Shown piece by piece: positions 51,622 to 58,366 of a stretch of 64,000 nt of DNA. Position 1 is the first letter of the stretch; the number at the start of each line of letters is the position of its first letter. The stretch spans positions 1 to 64,000 of the forward strand of contig DFMV01000006.1 of NCBI GenBank assembly GCA_002375765.1, given 5' to 3'. The notes under the pieces are model-generated. The model made no database searches. It saw nothing but the letters and a program-made list of their open reading frames with translations, and was not told the origin of the DNA. The stretch is from Rhizobiales bacterium UBA3584. GTDB lineage: Bacteria > Pseudomonadota > Alphaproteobacteria > Rhizobiales > Devosiaceae. The position numbers were made by a program, and so were the translations under genes.

Positions 51622-52148
51622 GCAGCACCGATTTTCTGACCCTGCTCGCGGGCACGGCCGGCGCCTTTATCGCGCTGCTCTTTGCCCGCGCCGCATGGCA
51701 CAAGCTGGCCGACTTCACCGAGTTCACCGGCTTTGTCGCTGACTATCAGTTGGTGCCCGAGAGCATGGTGCGGCCCGTTTCGGCGGCCATCGTCGCCGCT
51801 GAAACCGCGGTCGTGCTCGCCTTCCTCCTCCCCGGCGGGGCACCGTTCGGCGCCCTGATCGCCATGGCCCTGCTGTTCGGCTATGCCGGCGGCATGGCGA
51901 TCAATCTGCGGCGGGGCAGGGACCGGATCGAATGCGGTTGTGGTGGCGCGGCACAGCCGCTCTCCTGGTTGCTGATCGGGCGCAACATCGCAATTGCCGC
52001 GCTGGCGGCCAGCGCGCTGTTCGCCCCCATCACCCTCAATCTCGAAGGCGCAATTGCCGCGATCGGAGCCGGGTTCACGCTCTGGCTTGGCTTTATCGCC
52101 GTCGAACAGCTTCTGGCCAACGCCGCGCGCTTTTCTTTGAAGCGCTAA
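51618..52148 (+). CDS. aauE: MauE/AauE-type membrane protein
   Basis: A 176-residue protein with four membrane segments. The family motif RGRDRIECGCGG contains two cysteines (C106, C108) thought to take part in disulfide formation of the light chain. MauE and MauD homologues are needed for light-chain maturation in methylamine users. Overlaps aauB by 4 bases (ATGA) and precedes aauD by 15 bases. Confidence 0.85.
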   Translation: MSSTDFLTLLAGTAGAFIALLFARAAWHKLADFTEFTGFVADYQLVPESMVRPVSAAIVAAETAVVLAFLLPGGAPFGALIAMALLFGYAGGMAINLRRGRDRIECGCGGAAQPLSWLLIGRNIAIAALAASALFAPITLNLEGAIAAIGAGFTLWLGFIAVEQLLANAARFSLKR

Positions 52149-52163
52149 AGGGCCAATTTTTGG

Positions 52164-52772
52164 ATGAATGACATGAATGCACTAATTTTTGCCGTTGGCG
52201 TCCTCTGGGTGATCGTACTCGCCCTGATCGTTATTATCTTCGCCCTCGCCCGCCAGATAGGGGTGCTGTTTGAGCGCGTTTCCCCCATGGGCGCCCTGGT
52301 CAACGATTCCGGCCCCAAGATCGGCGATACAACGCCGGTTTACACCCTGCCCAACCTCAATGGTGGCGCGGTAACCATCGGGCCCAAACCCAACCGTTCC
52401 ACGCTGGTCTTTTTCGTCTCGCCCACCTGCCCGGTGTGCAAGAAGCTCCTGCCCATCCTTCGCTCGGTCAAATCCGACGAGAGCAAATGGCTCGATGTGG
52501 TGCTGGCCAGCGATGGCGAGGTCGACAAGCACAAGCGCTTCATCGACACCGCAAAGCTCACGGACTTCCCCTATGTGGTGTCCACCGAGCTCGGCCTTGC
52601 CTATCGCGTCTCGCGCCTGCCGTTTGCCGTGCTGTTCGATGAGCACGGCACCATCAAGGCCAAGGGTCTCATCAACAATCGCGAACAACTCGAGAGCCTG
52701 TTCAACGCCTCCGAAATGGGCGTCGGCTCGATCCAGAACTACCTCGACGCCCCAATTCCGGCCACCAACTGA
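52164..52772 (+). CDS. aauD: MauD/AauD-type thioredoxin-like maturation protein
   Basis: A 202-residue membrane-anchored thioredoxin-fold protein. One membrane segment (about 8-30) is followed by a periplasmic domain with active site CPVC at residues 89-92 (SPTCPVCKKLLP). It is expected to form or shuffle the six disulfides of the light chain. It lies between aauE and aauA in the order seen in both mau and aau clusters. Confidence 0.9.
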   Translation: MNDMNALIFAVGVLWVIVLALIVIIFALARQIGVLFERVSPMGALVNDSGPKIGDTTPVYTLPNLNGGAVTIGPKPNRSTLVFFVSPTCPVCKKLLPILRSVKSDESKWLDVVLASDGEVDKHKRFIDTAKLTDFPYVVSTELGLAYRVSRLPFAVLFDEHGTIKAKGLINNREQLESLFNASEMGVGSIQNYLDAPIPATN

Positions 52773-52795
52773 ACGCGCTTAAGGGAGCACTAGAT

Positions 52796-53347
52796 ATGAA
52801 CGGTTTGATCGACTCTCTTCTGGCCTGGATGGACAAGCGGGCCGAAAACTCCGCCCGTCAGGTCGCCCAAAAGACAGGCAGGCGCAACTTCCTTGCCAAA
52901 GCTGGCGCCGCTGTTGTCGGTGGTGTCGTGGGCGGCACCATGCTGCCCATGCTGCCCTATGACCGCAATTTCGGCATGGCATTCGGCCAGGAAGGCGCCT
53001 CTGTCGACGGCGACCAGACCGCTTGCGAATACTGGCGCTACTGCGCGCTGGACGGCAATCTGTGCAATGATTGCGGCGGTGCCATCGACCAGTGCCCGCC
53101 GGGTTCGGAAGCGTCCTCGGTCGCCTGGGTCGGCACCTGCGCCAACCCCAATGACGGCCGTGACTACCTCGTTTCCTACAACGATTGCTGCGGCAAGGCG
53201 TCCTGCTCGGGCTCGTTCTGCTTCACCTCCGAAGGCGAGCGCCCCGGCTACCGCATGGGCCTCTACAACGACATCAACTGGTGCATGGCCAACGCCTCCA
53301 AGGGCTATCACTGCACCGTCGCCATCGTTGTGGGGCTCGCCGAGTGA
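52796..53347 (+). CDS. aauA: TTQ amine dehydrogenase light chain (aromatic amine dehydrogenase type)
   Basis: A 183-residue precursor. A long Tat leader carries GRRNFLAK at residues 28-35. The mature part has twelve Cys (six disulfides) and the two Trp that form tryptophan tryptophylquinone: W111 (SVAWVGTC) and W162 (DINWCMAN). Active-site Asp is D130 (YNDCC) and Thr T174 (YHCT). Spacing W162-T174 is 12, as in aromatic amine dehydrogenase; I recall 14 in methylamine dehydrogenase. All four residues sit at A. faecalis AauA numbering plus 2. The second Cys of the NLCNDCGG loop is placed one residue later than in MauA. Confidence 0.9.
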   Translation: MNGLIDSLLAWMDKRAENSARQVAQKTGRRNFLAKAGAAVVGGVVGGTMLPMLPYDRNFGMAFGQEGASVDGDQTACEYWRYCALDGNLCNDCGGAIDQCPPGSEASSVAWVGTCANPNDGRDYLVSYNDCCGKASCSGSFCFTSEGERPGYRMGLYNDINWCMANASKGYHCTVAIVVGLAE

Positions 53348-53790
53348 AAAAGATTGCCACACTCATCATCCCGGCGCTGCTTTGTGCGGCGCCGGGATTT
53401 TCCCAAGAGCGCACCCCGCACACAAATTATGTTCTGCGCTGCGCCGGCTGCCACGGCATGAGCGGGTCGGGCGCCCCTGCCGCCGGAATATTTGACTTCA
53501 ACGGAATGGTCGGCGCCTTTGCCGGCATCGATGAGGGCCGCACCTATCTCATGCACGTCCCCGGCGTCGCCGGATCGGGGCTGTCCGATTCCGAGATCGC
53601 CGCTGTCATGAACTATGTCATGGAAACCTGGGCTGGTGATTCCCTGCCCGAGCCCTACGAACCCTTCACGGCGGCCGAGGTGACCGAACGCCGCGCCATC
53701 GCCATACCTGACATTGTGGAAAACCGTCGCCAAGTGGCGGCTCTGCTGCAAACCATGGGTATCGAAACCGCCGATTATCCCTGGCCATAA
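53344..53790 (+). CDS. Monohaem cytochrome c of the amine dehydrogenase operon
   Basis: A 148-residue periplasmic c-type cytochrome. Signal peptide about 1-20, one haem site CAGCH at residues 33-37, and a Met further on (MHVPGVAGSG) that could be the sixth ligand. GTG 53344 overlaps the light-chain stop (GTGA). It corresponds in place and kind to orf-2 of the A. faecalis aau cluster, a small monohaem cytochrome. It may take electrons from the dehydrogenase; no azurin or amicyanin gene is present. Confidence 0.87.
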   Translation: MKKIATLIIPALLCAAPGFSQERTPHTNYVLRCAGCHGMSGSGAPAAGIFDFNGMVGAFAGIDEGRTYLMHVPGVAGSGLSDSEIAAVMNYVMETWAGDSLPEPYEPFTAAEVTERRAIAIPDIVENRRQVAALLQTMGIETADYPWP

Positions 53791-53931
53791 AGACATCCGC
53801 GCAAATCAGCTGTGGCCGGCTTCGGGCGGTCAACAGGCGCTTGTCTTGAAAATTGCGCGCCGGCGCACCATATGACGTTGCAAGCCGCACGCCATAGGAA
53901 TAGGCGCCGCGCTTCGGTTGATTCGTAACTT

Positions 53932-53960
53932 TTGATTTTGTCATCAAACTGTGGTATTGT
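53932..53960 (+). promoter_or_regulatory. Sigma-70-like promoter for carD
   Basis: TTGATT (53932-53937), a 17-base spacer, then TATTGT (53955-53960). Transcription would start near 53967. It is the best promoter match in the window by eye, and points to carD. Confidence 0.55.
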
Positions 53961-53996
53961 GCCCACAACCAGTTGCATCAGCCCTCACGCTAACCT

Positions 53997-54018
53997 GTGC
54001 CCCGAAGGGCACTTTTTT
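53997..54018 (+). terminator. Intrinsic terminator in the carD leader
   Basis: GTGCCC (53997-54002) pairs with GGGCAC (54007-54012) around CGAA, followed by six Ts (54013-54018). It lies 30 bases past the likely start from the promoter at 53932 and about 260 bases before carD. It may end the amine dehydrogenase operon or attenuate carD. Confidence 0.8.
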
Positions 54019-54161
54019 GTGAAACAAGCCAAAAAAAGATAACCAACCGACCGGAAGCCAGCGGAACCGGCCGGGAGAGTTGTGCGACTGAAAAATGATC
54101 CTGACCTGGGATCAGGAAATTGGGCGAGACGCGTCTGCCGCAATGAGCGCGTCCGCCAAAA

Positions 54162-54205
54162 GCGCTTCCAGGAAAAGTGGAAACACTTTTCCGTTTCGGA
54201 AGCGC
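54162..54205. repeat. Covarying hairpin repeat, copy 6 (carD leader)
   Basis: Outer arms GCGCTTCC (54162-54169) and GGAAGCGC (54198-54205), inner arms GGAAAAGTG (54171-54179) and CACTTTTCC (54184-54192) pair exactly. Linker is GTTTC here. It would be transcribed as part of the carD leader. Confidence 0.88.
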
Positions 54206-54280
54206 GACAAACAAGAATTGGGTCCGTTCAGCTTTCACCTGAATGCTGAACGGAACAAGGCGTCAACAGGAGTAGCCAAT

Positions 54281-54844
54281 ATGGCAACTAAAAAGACCAC
54301 GCAGCGCGCGGGCTTCAAGACCGGCGAGTATATCGTTTATCCATCTCACGGTGTTGGCCTGATCCAGTCCATCGAGGAACAGGAAGTCGCAGGACTTTCT
54401 CTCGAACTGTTCGTCATCGGCTTCGAACAGGACAAGCTGACGCTCCGCGTGCCCGTTGCCAAAATCAACTCCGTGGGCATGCGCAAGCTGGCCGAACCTG
54501 AAGAAGTCACCAAGGCGCTCGAAACCGTCACAGGCCGTGCCCGCGTCAAGCGCACCATGTGGAGCCGCCGCGCGCAGGAATACGAGGCCAAGATCAATTC
54601 GGGCGATCTCATTGCGATCTCCGAAGTGGTCCGCGACCTCTACCGTTCCGAGGAACAGCCCGAGCAGTCCTATTCCGAACGCCAGCTCTTCGAGCAGGCC
54701 ATGGACCGCATGAGCCGCGAAATCGCTTCTGTAAACAAGATCACGCTGACCGAAGCGGTCAAGCTCATCACCAAGAACCTCGCCAAGAGCCCGCGCCGCG
54801 GCAAATCCGACGCAGCCGATCCCGCCGAGGAAGCCGCAGCGTAA
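54281..54844 (+). CDS. carD: CarD family transcriptional regulator
   Basis: A 187-residue RNA-polymerase-binding regulator. The N-terminal CarD/TRCF-like domain (about 12-75) has GEYIVYPSHGVGLIQSIE, which contacts the beta subunit. The C-terminal helical DNA-binding part follows, then a basic tail. CarD proteins stabilise open complexes, notably at rRNA promoters. ATG 54281 has AGGAG upstream; the frame is open earlier through the hairpin repeat. Leader control is possible (see terminator at 53997). Confidence 0.93.
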   Translation: MATKKTTQRAGFKTGEYIVYPSHGVGLIQSIEEQEVAGLSLELFVIGFEQDKLTLRVPVAKINSVGMRKLAEPEEVTKALETVTGRARVKRTMWSRRAQEYEAKINSGDLIAISEVVRDLYRSEEQPEQSYSERQLFEQAMDRMSREIASVNKITLTEAVKLITKNLAKSPRRGKSDAADPAEEAAA

Positions 54845-54870
54845 TTTGCAAGGCTTGCGATCAATACGAA

Positions 54871-54902
54871 AAAGGCCGGTCCCAGCGACCGGCCTTTTTT
54901 TC
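54871..54902 (+). terminator. carD terminator
   Basis: AAGGCCGGTC (54872-54881) pairs with GACCGGCCTT (54887-54896) around CCAGC, followed by a run of Ts. Strong intrinsic terminator 28 bases past the stop. Confidence 0.9.
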
Positions 54903-54905
54903 TGC

Positions 54906-55148
54906 CTATCGCGGCTCCGATATCAAGGCCCGCAGCGTCGCGTAGTCTTCAGCCGAAATCTGACCTTTTTGGCCCGCATCTTCCACCAGATACCCCACGC
55001 AAACCTCGTTTGCCTGCGGGAGGTTCTTTTCGGAGAACCCGCTCATATCGCAGAGTTGCCGAAGATTTTTCAGGCGCGTTTCCGGTGAAACCGTCTGGCA
55101 TCCGGATAGAATGATCGCTGCGAGACCGACAATGACTGTTCTTTTCAC
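54906..55148 (-). CDS. Small lipoprotein, unknown function
   Basis: An 80-residue exported lipoprotein with signal MKRTVIVGLAAIILSGC (lipobox LSGC, Cys 17). The mature 64 residues hold two Cys (RQLCDMSG and NEVCVGYL) that could pair. I do not recognise a family. GTG 55148 gives an ideal lipoprotein signal with GGGGGCAAA upstream; the longer ATG-led frame does not. It converges on carD. Confidence 0.75.
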   Translation of the reverse strand: MKRTVIVGLAAIILSGCQTVSPETRLKNLRQLCDMSGFSEKNLPQANEVCVGYLVEDAGQKGQISAEDYATLRALISEPR

Positions 55149-55331
55149 TTTGCCCCCAACCGGCTCAAAAAGGTACAAGCGCAATTTATGCGCCTTCAGC
55201 AGAACCCTTGATCGGGTAATGTGAAAATTTCGGTTAAGGTCTTGTGCTTGATGGGTGAGGCGGGCACATCGGTCTTCAAAGCCAGGATCGCAGTCCCGGG
55301 CCGGCCGGGAGCCACATCCGCGCGACCTGCG

Positions 55332-56804
55332 CTAATCCACCCGCACGACCTTGTAGGACGCACCCGTCTCCACCGGATCGCCCGGCAGCAGATTGTTGAG
55401 CACTAAAAACAGCTCGCGCCCGCGATTGAGCTGGCTCATGCGCTGCGCCAGCGTATCGGCATTGTCGTTGCTGCCCGCCCGCACCAGCCCCAGTTTGATG
55501 GAGCGTATGGCGGCAAGATCGCTTTGCTGTGTGCGCCGCAGGCTTTCGATGGTGCGCTGCGCTGCGCTGCGGAACGCCGAAGTGTCGGCGCGCCCCGCAA
55601 AGATGAAGCGGAACACGGCATCGTCGATCCGCGCCACGGTCACATCGAAGTACCATTCGTCGGTCTGGGCCCGCCCCGTCGCCGTTTCGATGCCGTTGAT
55701 GGTGCGCGTGGTTACCGTTTCCGGCTGCAGCCCGGCAATCCAGCCCGAGCGCAGGTAATCGGCCAGCGATGTCGAAGAAGGCACCTGCGCGCTGTCGAAC
55801 CGCAACGCCGCCCCATCGCCAGCCACCGCCACAACGGCCTGATTGGACATCTGCAGCGTATAGTCGGACGGCACGGTGAAGGTCAGCCGGTATTGCGGCG
55901 AGATGTAGCGCTGCCCGACGATCGCACCCTGCTTGTTGGAATCCCCAAAGGTGATCCCGTCCACGGCGGAAAGATAGCCCTGCCGGTCAGTAATCCCCAC
56001 GCCGGGTTCGCCATAATTGCGCGCTTCGTTGATCGCCCGCTGGATACGGTCGGGCGTCGAAGGATGCGTGGAGAGGAAATCTTCGCCTCCGTTCGCCGCA
56101 CTCACAAATTGCGCAAACCGCCCCATTGCGGTCAAGAACCGTGCCGCCGCATGCGGATCGTACCCGGCCCTCGCCGCGATCTTGATGCCCTCGCGGTCGG
56201 CTTCGAGCTCTTGGTTCTGCGAGAACGCCGCAAGGTTCTGCGCCGAGCGCTCCGCTGTGGCATTGGCGTCGATCACCCCGCCCAGAACCCCGGTGATCAC
56301 CCGATCGACAAGCTCGGTGGTCCGCACCCGCGCCGAGCGAGCCCGCGCATGGCGCAGGGTCACATGGGCGATCTCGTGGGCGATGACCGCCGCCAGTTCG
56401 CTCATGTCGTTGGCGAGGGCAAGAATGCCGCGAGTCACATAGATGAACCCGCCGGGCAAGGCGAAGGCGTTCACTTCCGATGAGTCGAGAATGGTGATCG
56501 TAAATTGCGTCGCCGGCTGGCCCGCCGCCGCCAGAAGTTTCGAGACCATCCGCGCCAGCATCAGTTCGGTGGCGCGGTGCTCATACACCCCGCCATACGA
56601 AGCGATAATGCGCGGGTGCTCTCGCAACCCGATCACGGCATCCTCGGGGTCAGTTCCCGCCGGCACCGCCGGTGCCGAGCCGCCCGTCTGGCGCGTGGCG
56701 ATGTCCGATCCACCGATCAGTCCCGAACAGCCGGCGACCGAAGCCACAAGCACAAGGCCCGTGCCCGACAGAAAGGCGCGACGTGTCAGTGTCCTCTCGC
56801 TCAT
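55332..56804 (-). CDS. M48 family metalloprotease lipoprotein
   Basis: A 490-residue exported protease. The N-terminus has a Tat-like TRRAFLSG and lipobox VAGC (Cys 26). The M48 domain (about 70-250) shows zinc-binding HEIAHVTLRH and ELEADREGI. The C-terminal half is a beta-rich domain of unknown role. Similar proteins (BepA/LoiP type) act in outer-membrane protein quality control. It overlaps the upstream thermonuclease-like gene by 4 bases. Confidence 0.88.
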   Translation of the reverse strand: MSERTLTRRAFLSGTGLVLVASVAGCSGLIGGSDIATRQTGGSAPAVPAGTDPEDAVIGLREHPRIIASYGGVYEHRATELMLARMVSKLLAAAGQPATQFTITILDSSEVNAFALPGGFIYVTRGILALANDMSELAAVIAHEIAHVTLRHARARSARVRTTELVDRVITGVLGGVIDANATAERSAQNLAAFSQNQELEADREGIKIAARAGYDPHAAARFLTAMGRFAQFVSAANGGEDFLSTHPSTPDRIQRAINEARNYGEPGVGITDRQGYLSAVDGITFGDSNKQGAIVGQRYISPQYRLTFTVPSDYTLQMSNQAVVAVAGDGAALRFDSAQVPSSTSLADYLRSGWIAGLQPETVTTRTINGIETATGRAQTDEWYFDVTVARIDDAVFRFIFAGRADTSAFRSAAQRTIESLRRTQQSDLAAIRSIKLGLVRAGSNDNADTLAQRMSQLNRGRELFLVLNNLLPGDPVETGASYKVVRVD

Positions 56805-57652
56805 GGCCTTGCCAGAACCTCGATCTGCTCGGGATGGGTAACATCAATGCGCGGCCCGTCGGCGCTCTCGATCCAGCCGCGCACCCGGATGACGCCATTA
56901 TCGAACATAAGCGGATCGATACCCGCTTGCTCAAAGACCCGCAATCCTTGGCTCTCGATTACGGCAGTAAAATCTTCGCGCCAGATGCGCCCGAAATTGA
57001 GATAGACCCGACTGCCCACCCGTTCGGCGTTGAGCACCCGACCTTCCACCAGTTCGTACCCGCCGACCCGATCGAGCAGGGATTGCGGATCGGCGCCGTT
57101 GCGGATCGCGTAATAGGGATCGCGCCAGATGCCGAGCCGATCGGCCCGCCCCTGCGCCTCGGCGGCATAAAGGACATCGAGGCAAGAGCGGTTGTCGGGG
57201 AACGAATAAACCCGAGCGAGGCCCAGACGCAGCATTTCGGCCTGCACCCAGATCATTTCCCCATCGCGTTCAACCATTACATGGGCCAGCGCCCGCCCGT
57301 GGCGATCGCGGTTTTCCCCGCTGTAATAGAGCGCAACCTCTTGCCCCATCACCAGGTCTTGGATGGTGGCCTTGGCCTCATCGCCCAGCGGCCAGGCCTC
57401 GAACCCTTCCCGTCCCAGCGGCAGTTTGGGCGCCTGAATACCCACCAGCCGCACGGTCAGTCCGCTGTCGAGATCGAATGTATCGCCGTCCGAAATCGAA
57501 ACCACCCGGCCCGAAGGCCCGGCTTGCAGTTCATCGCACGTCTGGGAAAGGGCAGGCGCAACGCCCGGCACGGTCATGAGAAGTGTCGTCACGAGCAAAC
57601 GTCTGAGCAAATTCGGCCTCGAGCGGCAATTTTTCGGACTGACCCTCCACAT
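56801..57652 (-). CDS. Thermonuclease (SNase-like) family exported protein
   Basis: About 283 residues. The SNase/OB-fold domain (about 50-170) shows GRVVSISDGDTFDLDSG, VRLVGIQAPKL and RDRHGRALAHV, with Asp and Arg at expected active-site places. The usual catalytic Glu is not obvious. The C-terminal extension is unlike nuclease. A signal peptide is present. ATG 57652 and TTG 57610 (with GAGG upstream) are both plausible starts. Coupled to the M48 gene. Nuclease activity is not certain. Confidence 0.78.
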   Translation of the reverse strand: MWRVSPKNCRSRPNLLRRLLVTTLLMTVPGVAPALSQTCDELQAGPSGRVVSISDGDTFDLDSGLTVRLVGIQAPKLPLGREGFEAWPLGDEAKATIQDLVMGQEVALYYSGENRDRHGRALAHVMVERDGEMIWVQAEMLRLGLARVYSFPDNRSCLDVLYAAEAQGRADRLGIWRDPYYAIRNGADPQSLLDRVGGYELVEGRVLNAERVGSRVYLNFGRIWREDFTAVIESQGLRVFEQAGIDPLMFDNGVIRVRGWIESADGPRIDVTHPEQIEVLARP

Positions 57653-57750
57653 TCCCCGCGATGCTTCGGATTCGACTGTGCCCCACTGTGCACTCAATTG
57701 CGGCAAAAATCATCACTATTGTCCGCGCAAGCCGTTTTTGCTGGCCGCCA

Positions 57751-58323
57751 TCAGCTCAATGCCGATTGGTCCTCGGTATGCGCCCGGCTTCTGCCGATCA
57801 TTGCTGCCAGCGCCTGCACCTGCCGGTCGGCAATCCCCATTTCCTTGAGGTGTCGGGCCGTGTTGATCACATAATCCACATTGGGCCCCGCCTCTCCCAC
57901 CGCCCCATTGACCAGCGCGAACTGTTCCTCGAGTGTCAGCCGCCCGGCATATTGGGGATGTTTGGGATCGGCAACGAAAGTGAGCGTTTCGACAATTTCG
58001 CCATTGGCCAGCTTGGCGGGACGATTGGTCTCCACATAAACCCCGGTCACCTGCTCCCGCGCGCGCAGATATTCGCGCACATCGGACCAGTCGGCTGCTG
58101 CGATCTTGAATGCCATGCCCACGCACGCCCCGCCCCTTTCGAGCCCGAACACAAGCCCCGGCCGCTCTTCGGTGCCCCTGTGGCGGTGCGAATAGATGCA
58201 CAACCGCCGATGCACCCCGCGCAACAGCGCCCGCTCAGCGCGCTCGAACACGAAGCCGGGCCGCCAGATCAGCGATCCGTAGCCGAAAACCCAGGGCGAG
58301 GATGGTTCTAAAGGTATGGACAT
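57751..58323 (-). CDS. Gamma-glutamylcyclotransferase ChaC-type
   Basis: A 190-residue enzyme of the ChaC family, which breaks glutathione to 5-oxoproline and Cys-Gly. N-terminal WVFGYGSLIWRPGF is the substrate loop, and the catalytic Glu is likely in LTLEEQFALVN or the EQVTGVYVE region. Cytoplasmic. The start lies about 40 bases past the end of the DUF2339 gene on the same strand. Confidence 0.9.
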   Translation of the reverse strand: MSIPLEPSSPWVFGYGSLIWRPGFVFERAERALLRGVHRRLCIYSHRHRGTEERPGLVFGLERGGACVGMAFKIAAADWSDVREYLRAREQVTGVYVETNRPAKLANGEIVETLTFVADPKHPQYAGRLTLEEQFALVNGAVGEAGPNVDYVINTARHLKEMGIADRQVQALAAMIGRSRAHTEDQSALS

Positions 58324-58366
58324 GGCTCAAGGTTTGGCACGCGCATCCCCAGCGCGCAAGATGCGC

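Larger units (their letters stand above)
53791..54280. other. Long carD leader region without genes
   Basis: About 490 bases with no supportable gene. Contents in order: a sigma-70-like promoter (53932-53960), a hairpin followed by six Ts (53997-54018), the hairpin repeat copy 6 (54162-54205), and AGGAG before the carD ATG. Confidence 0.6.

Noticed and set aside
50458..53347. Methylamine dehydrogenase (mauBEDA) as the primary label
   Set aside because: Light-chain spacing (12 between Trp and Thr), heavy-chain segments and the trailing monohaem cytochrome fit the aromatic type better. The mau label remains the second choice until a phylogeny is done.
53666..53968. 100-residue minus-strand frame after the cytochrome gene
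   Set aside because: It overlaps the cytochrome gene antisense and the carD promoter region, has no ribosome site and no recognisable domain.
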